Below are positions 23,715-33,171 of a stretch of 47,473 nt of DNA, piece after piece. The DNA comes from JBBECE01 sp040881985. GTDB taxonomy: Bacteria > Pseudomonadota > Alphaproteobacteria > Rhizobiales > Devosiaceae. How positions within the stretch are numbered: the first letter of the stretch is position 1; the number at the start of each line of letters is the position of its first letter. The notes beneath the pieces are model-generated. The model searched no databases. It was not told the origin of the DNA and saw nothing but the letters and a program-made list of their open reading frames with translations. The stretch covers positions 1 to 47,473 of the forward strand of contig JBBECE010000002.1 of the NCBI GenBank assembly GCA_040881985.1, in the 5' to 3' direction. The translations under genes and the position numbers were made by a program.

Positions 23715-25588
23715 TCCGGAAGCTTAGCGTAGATGTCACGCAGGATCGCGGCGCCCTCAGCACTTCCTGTCGCCGCGAGGAACTGGTCGAAGCCCCCGAG
23801 CAGCGCTTCAATGTTGCGCTGGTCGTTCTCGCCAAGTCGTTCGAGCAAGCAAGCATTGGCGGGTTCGTCGAACCCCATCTGGAAGGCGATTTGAAACTTC
23901 CCGTTGTCGCGCATCTCGCGGGTAAAGACCGAGCACGGCATGTAGTCGGCAGTCTGGCTTTCCTCGTCCTGGAGTTCGTTGACGTAAAAGAGCAGCTGGA
24001 ACCGCCTCATCCGGTCAGGCGACCCGATAAATTCGGCGAAGACCTGGAACGGCCGTATCGATACCGACTCGCCATCGAGCTTTACGCCGAATGGCATGAC
24101 CGAGAAGTTCGCGCCCTCATCCCATTGATCGAAGTCCTGGATGATAACGCTCCCAACCTCCAGACTTGCGGCCTTGCGCAGCTCCGGGAGCTTCGCGGCC
24201 CGCTCGGGATCGCCCCAGAAGCAACTGACATTGCCGAAGCTCCAGTCCATCAGATGTTGATACCCGGCCGCATCCATAAGGCCGTCGATCAGAGTGCTGA
24301 GGCGCCGGGAATTGTCGGTACCGGGGAACCGCTTGATGTAAGCCTCAGCCCATCCAATGTAGGAAATGCCGTAGTCGGTCTGCGTCTTCCAGCCCGGATC
24401 TTGCTCGCCGGCATACTGATCGAGTCCTCCTACCTTGTCGGACATGCCCGCATTCTCACGCGCAAACTGGTCGATCAGCGCCGGGTCGCCATTGGCGTCC
24501 AGAAAGAACGTCACGGCCCTGTGCAACGACTTGCCATCCAGTTCAAGACTGTAGAGATCGACGCCTTGGTGCATTGCGGCTTCGGCAAACATCACTGCGG
24601 CTGAAAGATGAAGCGCGCCATACTGTAAGGCCCAGTTGCCGCGGTTGTTGTCGGAAACGTTTCCCGCCTCGCCCATCATTTCGAGGAAGCGAAGGTAGCC
24701 GCTTTCGACGGACTGATTGAACAGAGCGACATCGTTCGTCTCGACCGCCCAAAGCAGCGAGATCAGATTGCGCCGGATGTTCTTGTTGTTGATGCGCTCA
24801 TCATTGGGCTCATAGGGCCCCGAGATCGGGAGCTCTTGGCCGAGATAGGTGCGCCTCATGAGCTTGACGAGCCACCCCTCGATCGAGTTAGCTTCGTCCT
24901 CAGTCAGCATCCCTTCGCGGTTGAACGTATCGTAGGCCAGCAGGAAGGCGGGGAAGGCCTGCCACACCGCCCACCAGTGGGAGCCATTGTCGATCTCGAA
25001 ATTCCTCATCGCATCGGCCTTGGCCCAGGCGACAAGGCGGTCCCTTGACTGCGCGACATGAGCCGTGGGTTCGGGGACGCCGGGACGGCCTCGCATCAGA
25101 TAGCCGGTGGCCGCCATCAGATCGGCGGCGAAATGATTGCCCTGCACCGCAGTGTCGCCACCGCTCTCCCAGCCCACCTGGATCGCAGGCTCTTCGAATG
25201 GAGGCAACCCACCGCGATAGGGACTGTCGCAGAACGCCGCTTCGGCCGTAGTGCGCCCCCGCACTTCGTCGAGCGAGAAGAAGAACTCGCCAGGATGGGG
25301 AAGCGAGGTCAGTGGAATGAAGCGCGCGGGACAGCGCGCATCGGTCGCCGAGAGTGCCGAGATCAGCTCGAGGGTGACCGGTCGCTCAATCGCGATCCCC
25401 GACGCCTCCGCGATCAGATTGGCGGCGGCTGATGTCCGCCTGCCCCATTGCCCGTCCACCGCGCCCACGTCGCAGGCGCGATCGGCGAGAAAGGTCTGAA
25501 ACTCGGCGACGGGTTCGGCAGCGTTGGCGGGTAACGACCCAAGCAACGCAAGTCCTGCTGCGCCTGCAAAAAGTATCGCTCGAAACAC
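23711..25588 (-). CDS. Secreted alginate-lyase-family protein with N-terminal peptidoglycan-binding-like region
   Basis: The 625-residue protein has a signal peptide (FRAILFAGAAGLALLGSLP, then ANAA). A mature N-terminal region follows with a D-x-x-W-G-x-x-T pattern (VDGQWGRRTSAAA), like peptidoglycan-binding repeats. The rest is a long, mostly helical domain. NNRGNWALQYG (about residues 314-324) resembles the catalytic NNHG-x-Y/W motif of alginate-lyase-fold alpha/alpha-barrel enzymes, and HWWAVWQAF (204-212) adds aromatic residues typical of sugar clefts. The GTG at 25588 was chosen because GGGGACAG precedes it and the signal peptide then starts cleanly; the frame is open to 25636. Codon choice is visibly less GC-biased than in the neighbours, so transfer is likely. 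The substrate is unproven. Confidence 0.75.
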   Translation of the reverse strand: MFRAILFAGAAGLALLGSLPANAAEPVAEFQTFLADRACDVGAVDGQWGRRTSAAANLIAEASGIAIERPVTLELISALSATDARCPARFIPLTSLPHPGEFFFSLDEVRGRTTAEAAFCDSPYRGGLPPFEEPAIQVGWESGGDTAVQGNHFAADLMAATGYLMRGRPGVPEPTAHVAQSRDRLVAWAKADAMRNFEIDNGSHWWAVWQAFPAFLLAYDTFNREGMLTEDEANSIEGWLVKLMRRTYLGQELPISGPYEPNDERINNKNIRRNLISLLWAVETNDVALFNQSVESGYLRFLEMMGEAGNVSDNNRGNWALQYGALHLSAAVMFAEAAMHQGVDLYSLELDGKSLHRAVTFFLDANGDPALIDQFARENAGMSDKVGGLDQYAGEQDPGWKTQTDYGISYIGWAEAYIKRFPGTDNSRRLSTLIDGLMDAAGYQHLMDWSFGNVSCFWGDPERAAKLPELRKAASLEVGSVIIQDFDQWDEGANFSVMPFGVKLDGESVSIRPFQVFAEFIGSPDRMRRFQLLFYVNELQDEESQTADYMPCSVFTREMRDNGKFQIAFQMGFDEPANACLLERLGENDQRNIEALLGGFDQFLAATGSAEGAAILRDIYAKLPD

Positions 25589-25663
25589 CCTGTCCCCCAA
25601 ACAGAGCGAAGCGAAACCAACCGGACAGTACCCCAAGTTCTACCCTCGACAAATGGCTTCGAC

Positions 25664-25684
25664 GGCGCGCCTCGTCGAGGCGCC
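25664..25684. repeat. Short inverted repeat in the gap between ispG and the alginate-lyase-like gene
   Basis: GCGCCTCG and CGAGGCGC flank a single T within 25664-25684, in the 227-bp gap upstream of the alginate-lyase-like gene. No T-run follows on either strand. It may be a regulatory dyad or the boundary of the inserted segment. Nothing else recognisable is seen in this gap. Confidence 0.4.
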
Positions 25685-25815
25685 TATTGAGGTGACCTTG
25701 CGGTACCGCATCTCGGCTGGAGTTCCGTACAAAGCGGAGATCGCCGCCGAGGGGGAACAATGCGCTGGATCTGATTGGCCGCCGCCGTCATCGCGGTGCG
25801 CGAAGCCTGAAGCCT

Positions 25816-27048
25816 CTATTCGGCGGCGCGCCGCCCGGCCCTAAACCGCTTCTCGACATACTCCGCGACCATCGCCTTGAATTCGTCCGCGATATTCGGC
25901 CCACGCAACGTCGCGACCTTCTTGCCGTCGACGAAGACCGGCGCCGCCGGCTGCTCGCCGGTGCCGGGCAGCGAAATGCCGATATTGGCGTATTTCGACT
26001 CCCCCGGCCCGTTGACGATGCAGCCCATCACCGCGACCGTCAGCGTCTCCACCCCCGGATAGCGTTCGCGCCAGGCGGGCATTGACGCCGAAAGGTGATC
26101 CTGAATGTCCCGCGCCAACGCCTGAAAGACCGTTGAGGTCGTCCGCCCGCACCCCGGGCACGCCGCGACAATGGGCACGAATTGCCGGAAACCCATGGTC
26201 TGCAGCAGTTCCTGCGCGACTTTGACTTCCAGCGTCCGGTCGCCGCCCGGCTCCGGGGTCAGCGAAATCCTTATCGTGTCGCCGATCCCCTGCTGCAGCA
26301 AAATCCCCATCGCCGAGGACGAGGCGACGATGCCTTTCGATCCCATGCCCGCTTCGGTCAGCCCCAGATGCAGCGCGTGATCCGAACGCGCCGCGAGGTC
26401 CTCATAGACCGCGATCAGATCCTGCACGTTTGAGACCTTGGACGAGAGAATGATCTTGTCGCGGCCCATCCCCAATTCTTCGGCTCGCGCCGCCGACAAG
26501 AGCGCCGATTGAATGATCGCCTCGCGCATCACGCGATTGGCCGGCCACGGCTCGGGGCGCGTGGCGTTTTCGTCCATCAGCCGGGTCAGCAATTCCTGGT
26601 CGAGCGAGCCCCAATTGACCCCGATCCTGACCGGCTTGCCGTGCGTCAGCGCGGTCTCGATCATCTGCGAGAATTGCCGGTCGCGCTTGTCGCGGAACCC
26701 GACATTGCCCGGATTGATCCGGTATTTGTCGAGCGCTTCGGCGCAGCCCGGATGATCGGCGAGCAATTTGTGGCCGATGTAGTGAAAATCCCCGATCAGC
26801 GGCACGGCGACGCCGCGCTTGCGCAACCGATCGCGGATATGCGGCACCGCCGCCGCCGCCTCGTCGCGGTCGACCGTCACCCGTACCAGTTCCGAGCCGG
26901 CCTGAGCGAGCGCGATGGTCTGCGTCACCGTCGCCTCGATATCGGCGGTGTCGGTATTGGTCATCGACTGGACGACGACCGGCGCCCCACCGCCGACCAT
27001 GACGCCGCCGACATCGACCGCCACCGATTTCCGCCGGGATAGGCTCAT
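25816..27048 (-). CDS. ispG: 4-hydroxy-3-methylbut-2-enyl-diphosphate synthase
   Basis: The 410-residue Fe-S enzyme catalyses the penultimate step of the MEP isoprenoid pathway. The N-terminus contains VVVQSMTNTDTADIEATV, and the three cluster cysteines lie in AACPGCGRTTSTVF and MGCIVNGPGESKYANIG. It is the bacterial two-domain form without the extra insert of plant-type enzymes. With ispA it shows that the window carries two isoprenoid genes, separated by the alginate-lyase-like insertion. Confidence 0.95.
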   Translation of the reverse strand: MSLSRRKSVAVDVGGVMVGGGAPVVVQSMTNTDTADIEATVTQTIALAQAGSELVRVTVDRDEAAAAVPHIRDRLRKRGVAVPLIGDFHYIGHKLLADHPGCAEALDKYRINPGNVGFRDKRDRQFSQMIETALTHGKPVRIGVNWGSLDQELLTRLMDENATRPEPWPANRVMREAIIQSALLSAARAEELGMGRDKIILSSKVSNVQDLIAVYEDLAARSDHALHLGLTEAGMGSKGIVASSSAMGILLQQGIGDTIRISLTPEPGGDRTLEVKVAQELLQTMGFRQFVPIVAACPGCGRTTSTVFQALARDIQDHLSASMPAWRERYPGVETLTVAVMGCIVNGPGESKYANIGISLPGTGEQPAAPVFVDGKKVATLRGPNIADEFKAMVAEYVEKRFRAGRRAAE

Positions 27049-27115
27049 TGCACGCCTCGTTGCCGCACTAGCAAATAGGCCTTCGCGCCAGCCCGCGCAA
27101 CGCTACCGCGTCGCC

Positions 27116-27553
27116 TCAGCTCGTCGCCACCAGCGCCGCCCCGGCTACGACCAGCAGCGCCCCGGCAACGAGCCGCAGCGCCACGACGCCCTCATGCTCC
27201 TTGAAGATCAGAAAGCTCAAGAACACCGTCACCAGCGTCGAGACGACGGTAATCGGGGCGATCAGCGAGACGGGGGCACCGAGCCTGACGAGGGCGAAGG
27301 TAAACGCCCCGGTACCGATCGCCATGCCGAGCCCACCGCCGATCGCCATCGGCACGGCCCCCAGCGTCCAGCCGGTCTCCCCGAAGGCGAAACGCATAAT
27401 CAGCCCGCCCACAAGGGTGACTGCCCCTGCGAACAAGATATAGGTGCCGACCTGCATGCCCTGCAGCGCCGCCCCCTTCTGGAAAATCGCGCCAACCCCG
27501 AAGGCGAGCGCGGGCACCAGCCCGCCAATCGCCACCATCCAGAAACGTTCCAT
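27116..27553 (-). CDS. Half-size EamA/DMT-family membrane protein
   Basis: The 145-residue protein has five hydrophobic segments and the single EamA repeat pattern, with A-P-I-T-V-V-S-T-L-V-T-V-F-L-S-F in the fourth helix and a KEHEG loop before the last. Full EamA transporters have two such repeats, so this half-size protein must form dimers if it transports anything. The substrate is unknown. GGGAG sits about 5 nt before the ATG. It follows pyc on the same strand but a terminator-like hairpin stands between them. Confidence 0.8.
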   Translation of the reverse strand: MERFWMVAIGGLVPALAFGVGAIFQKGAALQGMQVGTYILFAGAVTLVGGLIMRFAFGETGWTLGAVPMAIGGGLGMAIGTGAFTFALVRLGAPVSLIAPITVVSTLVTVFLSFLIFKEHEGVVALRLVAGALLVVAGAALVATS

Positions 27554-27588
27554 GATTTCTCCCGAAGAGTCCTGATTTCCTTCCCAAG

Positions 27589-27616
27589 AAAGGGTAGGGA
27601 GGAATGGGCCCTACCC
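27589..27616 (-). terminator. Terminator-like hairpin overlapping the pyc stop codon
   Basis: On the minus strand, GGGTAGGG (27616-27609) and CCCTACCC (27599-27592) are perfectly complementary with a 9-nt loop, followed by TTTCTT. The 5' arm contains the TAG stop of pyc (27613-27611). The T-run is short, so termination may be partial. Confidence 0.6.
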
Positions 27617-30600
27617 GAACTTCACCAGCAAATCCTTGGCGTCGATCTGGTCGCCCGGCCTGACCGGTACCTCGGCGACAACACCGTCGGCCTCGGCATG
27701 GATCGCCGTCTCCATCTTCATCGCCTCGATGGAGAGCAACACATCGCCCGCCGTCACCACCTGCCCGACTTTCACCGCCAGGGTCGAAATCACCCCCGGC
27801 ATCGGCGCGCCGACCTGTTTGGCATTGCCCGGCTCGGCTTTGGCCCGCGCCTCGATCTCCCCGGCCTTCGACCGATCGGGCACCGAGACGGTACGCGGTT
27901 GGCCGTTGAGCTCGAAGAACACCCGCACCTGCCCCTTCTCGTTCGGCTCCGACCGGCCGAGATAGCGGATGACCAGCACCACCCCCTTGCGGAGCTCGAC
28001 CAAAAGCTCCTCGCCCGCCTCGACCCCGTAGAAATAGGTTAAGGTCGGCAGCACCTCGGTCGGCCCGTAAAGCTCACGCGCCGCTACGAAATCGGTGAAG
28101 ACTTTCGGATACATCAGATACGAGGCGAGCCGGAAATCGTCGATCTCGGCGTGGGTTGCCGCGGTGGCTTTTTTGCGCTCGGCCTCGAGATTGACGTCCT
28201 TCAGATAAGCGCCCGGCCGCTTGTCGAGCGGCTTCCTGCCCTTCAAGATTTTTTTTTGCAGCGCCTTCGGAAAGCCGCCCGGCGGCTGGCCCAGATCGCC
28301 GTGAAAGAACCCGACAACCGAGTCGGGGAAAGCGACATCGCGCTTCGGGTCCCCGACTTCGTCCGGCGTCAATCCCGACGAGACCATCAGCAGCGCCATG
28401 TCGCCGACGACTTTCGAGGACGGCGTCACCTTGACGATATCGCCGAACATCCGGTTCACCTCCGCATAAGCCTGCGCCACTTCGTGCCAGCGCGATTCGA
28501 GCCCCAATGAGCGCGCCTGCTCCTTCAGATTGGTGAATTGCCCGCCGGGCATTTCGTGGAGATAGACTTCCGAGGCGCCGCTCCTCAGATCGCTTTCGAA
28601 CGGCCGGTAGCGGGTCCTGACCGCTTCCCAGTAGAACGAAATCTGCCGGATTGCTTTCGCATCGAGCCCGGAATCGCGCTCGGTGCCCTTCAGCGCCGCG
28701 ACCAGCGAGCCGAGGCAGGGTTGCGAGGTCGTCCCCGAAAAGGCGTCCATCGCCGCGTCGATCGCGTCGGCTCCCGCCGCGGCCGCCGCCAAAACCGAGG
28801 CCGCCGCCGCCCCCGACGTGTCGTGGGTATGAAAGTGGATCGGCAGGCCGGTCTCGTCTCTCAGCGTCTTCACCAACACCCCTGCCGCCGCCGGCTTGAT
28901 CAGCCCGGCCATGTCCTTGATGCCGAGCACCTGTACCCCGGCCTTCGACAGCTTTTTGGCGAGTCCGACATAGTATTTGAGATCGTATTTCGACCGGTCG
29001 GGGTCGAGCATGTCGCCGGTGTAGCAGATCGCGCCTTCGCAGACCTTGTCGGCCTCGAGGACCGCGTCGATCGCGACCCGCATATTCTCAACCCAGTTGA
29101 GGCAGTCGAACACCCGGAAGATGTCAATGCCGCCCGCCGCCGCCTGCTGCACAAAGAACTTCACGACGTTGTCGGGATAGTTGGTGTAGCCGACCCCGTT
29201 CGAACCCCGCAGCAGCATCTGCATCAGGATATTTGGCGCGCCCGCGCGGATTCTCGCCAGCCGCTCCCATGGGTCCTCGGTCAAAAACCGCATGGCGACG
29301 TCGAACGTCGCTCCGCCCCAGCATTCGAGCGAAAATAGCCCCGGCAGGCCGCGCGCATAGGCCCCGGCGATCTTGACAATGTCGTCGGTGCGCATCCGTG
29401 TCGCCAGCAGCGACTGGTGCGCGTCGCGCATCGTCGTGTCGGTGAAGAGCACGCGCTTTTGCGCCTTCATCCAGCGGGCCAGCCCCTTCGGACCCTTTTT
29501 CTCCAGCACCTGCCGGCTACCCTCGGCGATCTCCCCATCGGGGAAATCCGGCACCTTCGGCGGGGCGGCGTCGGCCGGCGGGCGCGGGCGTCCGCGCACT
29601 TCCGGATGACCGTTGACGGTCACGTCGGCGATATAGGTCAGAATTTTCGTCGCCCGGTCGCGCCGCTTCGGAATGTTGAACAGTTCCGGCGTCTCGTCGA
29701 TGAACCGCGTCGTATACGAACAGTCGCGGAACTTCTTGTGACCGATGACGTTCAAGAGGAACGCCAGATTCGTCGAGACCCCCCGGATCCGGAACTCCCG
29801 CAAGGCACGGTCCATCCGCGCGATGGCTTCCTCTGGCGTCGGGGCCCAGCAGGTCACTTTCTCGAGCAGCGGATCGTAGTAGCGGGTGATCACCGCCCCT
29901 GAATAGGCGGTGCCGCCGTCGAGCCTGACCCCAAAGCCAGTCGCCCCGCGATAGGCGGTGATCCGCCCGTAGTCGGGGATGAATTTTTCCTCCGGGTCCT
30001 CGGTCGTCACCCGGCATTGCAGCGCATGGCCGTTGAGATATATCTCGGTCTGCTTCGGCACGCCCGACTCCGCCGTTCCGATCCGCTCGCCGTCGGCGAC
30101 ATGAATCTGTGCCTTGACGATATCGATGCCGGTCACTTCCTCGGTGACCGTATGCTCGACCTGGATGCGCGGATTGACCTCGATGAAAAAGAATTTGCCG
30201 GTGTCGGCATCCATCAGGAACTCGACCGTCCCGGCGCCGCGATAATTGGCGGCCTTGCCGAGCTGCAGCGCCGCCTCGGTCAGTTCCTTGCGCTGCGCGG
30301 TGTTGAGGTACGGCGCCGGCGCCCGTTCGACGACCTTTTGGTTGCGCCGCTGCACCGAGCAGTCGCGCTCGAACAAATGCACCAGATTGCCGTGATCGTC
30401 CCCGATCAGCTGCACCTCGACATGCCGCGCTCGCTCGACCAGCTTTTCGAGATACATTTCGTCCTTGCCGAACGCCGCCTTGGCTTCGCGCTTGGCCTCG
30501 GGAAGCTCGCCGCGCAATTCCTTCTCCGAGCCGATGCTGCGCATGCCGCGCCCGCCCCCGCCCCAGGAGGCCTTCAGCATCAACGGATAGCCGACCGCCT

Positions 30601-31051
30601 TGGCAAGGCGAGCGCATTCACCGAGATCGTCCGGCAGCGCCCCGGTCGCCGGCACCACCGGCACCTTGTGCTTGGCGGCGAGATTGCGCGCTGCGACCTT
30701 GTTGCCGAGAAGCCGCATCGTCTCCGGCCGCGGCCCGATAAAGACGATTCCCGCCCTCCCGCAGGCCTCGGCGAATTCCGGGCTTTCCGACAGGAACCCG
30801 TATCCCGGATGGATCGCGTCCGCCCCGGAGAGCTTGGCGATCCGCAGATATTCCGCAATGCTGAGGTAGGCTTCGACCGGCCCCAGCCCCTGCCCGATGA
30901 GGTACGCTTCGTCCGCCTTGAAGCGGTGCAGCGCCAACTTGTCCTCTTCGGCGAACACCGCGACCGTGCCGAGGCCAAGTTCGTTGGCGGCGCGAAATAC
31001 CCGAATGGCGATTTCGCTGCGGTTGGCGACGAGGATCTTGCGGATGGTCAT
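27611..31051 (-). CDS. pyc: Pyruvate carboxylase
   Basis: The 1146-residue single-chain biotin enzyme forms oxaloacetate from pyruvate. Biotin carboxylase is at residues 1 to about 450 (ILVANRSEIAIRVFRAA, GGGGRGM ATP loop, FIEVNPRIQVEHTVTEE). The carboxyltransferase is at about 530-800 (FTDTTMRDAHQSLLATRMRT, then FHTHDTSGAAAA). The tetramerisation region follows, and the C-terminal biotinyl domain carries the biotinylated lysine K1112 in EAMKMETA. Length is normal for the alpha4 form. It probably supports growth on C3 compounds or lipid-derived carbon. It is transcribed towards the EamA gene. Confidence 0.96.
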   Translation of the reverse strand: MTIRKILVANRSEIAIRVFRAANELGLGTVAVFAEEDKLALHRFKADEAYLIGQGLGPVEAYLSIAEYLRIAKLSGADAIHPGYGFLSESPEFAEACGRAGIVFIGPRPETMRLLGNKVAARNLAAKHKVPVVPATGALPDDLGECARLAKAVGYPLMLKASWGGGGRGMRSIGSEKELRGELPEAKREAKAAFGKDEMYLEKLVERARHVEVQLIGDDHGNLVHLFERDCSVQRRNQKVVERAPAPYLNTAQRKELTEAALQLGKAANYRGAGTVEFLMDADTGKFFFIEVNPRIQVEHTVTEEVTGIDIVKAQIHVADGERIGTAESGVPKQTEIYLNGHALQCRVTTEDPEEKFIPDYGRITAYRGATGFGVRLDGGTAYSGAVITRYYDPLLEKVTCWAPTPEEAIARMDRALREFRIRGVSTNLAFLLNVIGHKKFRDCSYTTRFIDETPELFNIPKRRDRATKILTYIADVTVNGHPEVRGRPRPPADAAPPKVPDFPDGEIAEGSRQVLEKKGPKGLARWMKAQKRVLFTDTTMRDAHQSLLATRMRTDDIVKIAGAYARGLPGLFSLECWGGATFDVAMRFLTEDPWERLARIRAGAPNILMQMLLRGSNGVGYTNYPDNVVKFFVQQAAAGGIDIFRVFDCLNWVENMRVAIDAVLEADKVCEGAICYTGDMLDPDRSKYDLKYYVGLAKKLSKAGVQVLGIKDMAGLIKPAAAGVLVKTLRDETGLPIHFHTHDTSGAAAASVLAAAAAGADAIDAAMDAFSGTTSQPCLGSLVAALKGTERDSGLDAKAIRQISFYWEAVRTRYRPFESDLRSGASEVYLHEMPGGQFTNLKEQARSLGLESRWHEVAQAYAEVNRMFGDIVKVTPSSKVVGDMALLMVSSGLTPDEVGDPKRDVAFPDSVVGFFHGDLGQPPGGFPKALQKKILKGRKPLDKRPGAYLKDVNLEAERKKATAATHAEIDDFRLASYLMYPKVFTDFVAARELYGPTEVLPTLTYFYGVEAGEELLVELRKGVVLVIRYLGRSEPNEKGQVRVFFELNGQPRTVSVPDRSKAGEIEARAKAEPGNAKQVGAPMPGVISTLAVKVGQVVTAGDVLLSIEAMKMETAIHAEADGVVAEVPVRPGDQIDAKDLLVKFG

Positions 31052-31127
31052 GGCAGGGTCTCGGGGGTCGTCGCTGGGGTGATCGCGGCCCGCCCCCTCG
31101 AACGGCCCGCTGGCGAAGAAATCTTGC

Positions 31128-31550
31128 TCAACTCATCGGCTTCGACAGATGCGCGCTCAGGTGCGAAATGTCGTAACCCGCTTGCGCCGCCGCCGAGATG
31201 ATCTCCTCGGCCGGCGCCTCTCCGGCTTGGCTCAAGGCCCAGAGCGTCGTCGAGCGCGTCCCCGACCGGCAATAACAGAGCACCGGCCCCGTTGCGCCGT
31301 CGAGCACAGCGCGGGTTGCCTCCAGCATGTCGGGCTTGACCCCGTCCCGTCCCACCGGGATTTCGTAATAGGCGAGCCCCTCGCGCTCGGCCGCCGCCTT
31401 GATCGCCACTCCCGGCGGCTGGTCGGGCGCTTCCCCGTCCGGCCGGTTATTGACGATGGCGATGAATCCCGCCGCTTTGATCGCGGCGACCTCGTCCGGG
31501 AAGATTTGCCCCGCAACGCTTATCCGGTCGTTGATCCTGCGCAAATCCAT
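31128..31550 (-). CDS. DUF442 / TIGR01244-type phosphatase-like sulfur transferase
   Basis: The 140-residue protein has a dual-specificity-phosphatase-like fold with the P-loop CRSGTRS, following LCY, and an N-terminal half RRINDRISVAGQI, as in the beta-lactamase hydrolase-like/Blh domain family. In the Blh fusion this domain accompanies a persulfide dioxygenase-like part; here it is free-standing. A role in sulfide or persulfide handling or phosphatase activity is inferred. It lies 77 bp upstream of pyc on the same strand and is divergent from glpK. Confidence 0.8.
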   Translation of the reverse strand: MDLRRINDRISVAGQIFPDEVAAIKAAGFIAIVNNRPDGEAPDQPPGVAIKAAAEREGLAYYEIPVGRDGVKPDMLEATRAVLDGATGPVLCYCRSGTRSTTLWALSQAGEAPAEEIISAAAQAGYDISHLSAHLSKPMS

Positions 31551-31678
31551 TGAGACCCCGCCTGCACGGCCGCTGCGCCGATCTTATAGAGCCGCCCGAG
31601 CCTTTCGCAACTGTCCCGCAATTGACGCTTGCCGTCTGCCGCGCCTCTAATGGCCGGGTTTTTGCAAGGCGGGCACCG

Positions 31679-33166
31679 ATGCGCAAGTTCCTCTTGGCGA
31701 TCGACCAGGGCACAACCTCGACAAGGGCGATCCTCTTCACCCCCGACCTCGACCCGGTCGCGTCCGGCCAAAGGGAAATCACCCAGATTTTCCCGCAATC
31801 GGGCTGGGTCGAGCACGATCCGCGCGAAATCTGGACATCCGTCACCGCGACCGTCGCCGAGGCGCTGCAAAAAGCCGGTGCCGCGGCGAACGACATTGCC
31901 GGCATCGGCATCACCAACCAGCGCGAGACCATCGTCGTCTGGGACAGGAATTCTGGCGAGCCGGTCCACAATGCCATCGTTTGGCAGGACCGCCGCACCG
32001 CCGATTTTTGCCGGGCGTTGCGCGAGGCCGGCGAAGCGGCGGCGGTGACCGCCAGGACCGGGCTGTTGCTCGACCCCTATTTCTCCGGCACCAAACTCAA
32101 CTGGCTCCTCGAAAATGTCGACGGCGTCCGCAGCCTCGCCGACACCGGCGACCTGATGGCCGGGACCATCGATAGCTGGCTCATTCACAGGCTGACTGGC
32201 GGCAAGCGCCACCTGACCGACGCCACCAACGCCTCCCGGACACTCCTTTACAATATCCATGACGGCCGCTGGGATCCCGGCCTCCTCGATCTCTTCTCGA
32301 TTCCTGCCCACACCCTGCCGGATGTTTTCGACTGCGCCGCCGACTATGGGACGACCGATAAGCCGATCTTCGGCGCCGAAATCCCGATAGCCGGGGTCGC
32401 CGGCGATCAGCACGCCGCCGCCATCGGCCAGGCCTGTTTTTCGCCCGGCATGGTGAAATCGACCTACGGCACCGGCTGTTTCGCCATGCTGAACACCGGT
32501 GCGACGGCGGTCCCCTCCAACAATCGCCTGTTGACGACGCTCTGCTACCAGCTCGCCGGCAAGCCCACCTACGCGCTCGAAGGCTCGATCTTCGTCGCCG
32601 GGGCCGCCGTCCAATGGCTGCGCGACGGGCTCGGCGTCATCGCCAAGGCCGAGGACACCGCCGCTATGGCCGAGGCGGCCGACCCCACGCAGAATGTCAT
32701 TCTCGTCCCGGCCTTTGTCGGGCTTGGGGCGCCCTATTGGGACGCCGAGGCGCGCGGGGCGCTGTTCGGGCTCACCCGCAATACCGGTCCGAACGATCTC
32801 GCCCGGGCGGCGCTCGAATCGGTCGGCTACCAGACCCGCGACCTGATGAATGCGATGCATGCCGACTTCGCTTCCCCCGCCGACACGGTCCTGAGGGTCG
32901 ATGGCGGCATGGCCCGATCGGACTGGAGCATGCAGTTCCTCGCCGACATTTTGCAGGCCCCCGTCGACCGGCCGGCCGGGATCGAGACGACCGCCCTGGG
33001 CGCCGCCTATCTCGCGGGCTTGCAGCTCGGCCTTTGCCCGCCCCCCGATGCAATGGCGAAGAGCTGGGCGCTCGACCGCCGCTTCACCCCGATGCAATCC
33101 CCGCAATGGGCGCGCCACAAATATGGGCTCTGGCAGGACGCGGTCCGGCGCACTCTCAGCCACTGA
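31679..33166 (+). CDS. glpK: Glycerol kinase
   Basis: The 495-residue FGGY kinase phosphorylates glycerol. It has the first phosphate-binding loop LLAIDQGTTSTRAILF, the glycerol-binding ITNQRET and IVWQDRRTA segments, MVKSTYGTGCF, and the C-terminal VDGGMARSDW plus ALGAAYLAG. The ATG at 31679 has AAGG 8-9 nt upstream and matches the family start; the frame is open to 31550. No glpD, glpF or glycerol ABC genes adjoin it, so it is an isolated kinase. It converges with the OpuAC-type gene with a 5-bp gap. Confidence 0.95.
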   Translation: MRKFLLAIDQGTTSTRAILFTPDLDPVASGQREITQIFPQSGWVEHDPREIWTSVTATVAEALQKAGAAANDIAGIGITNQRETIVVWDRNSGEPVHNAIVWQDRRTADFCRALREAGEAAAVTARTGLLLDPYFSGTKLNWLLENVDGVRSLADTGDLMAGTIDSWLIHRLTGGKRHLTDATNASRTLLYNIHDGRWDPGLLDLFSIPAHTLPDVFDCAADYGTTDKPIFGAEIPIAGVAGDQHAAAIGQACFSPGMVKSTYGTGCFAMLNTGATAVPSNNRLLTTLCYQLAGKPTYALEGSIFVAGAAVQWLRDGLGVIAKAEDTAAMAEAADPTQNVILVPAFVGLGAPYWDAEARGALFGLTRNTGPNDLARAALESVGYQTRDLMNAMHADFASPADTVLRVDGGMARSDWSMQFLADILQAPVDRPAGIETTALGAAYLAGLQLGLCPPPDAMAKSWALDRRFTPMQSPQWARHKYGLWQDAVRRTLSH

Positions 33167-33171
33167 CCCGG

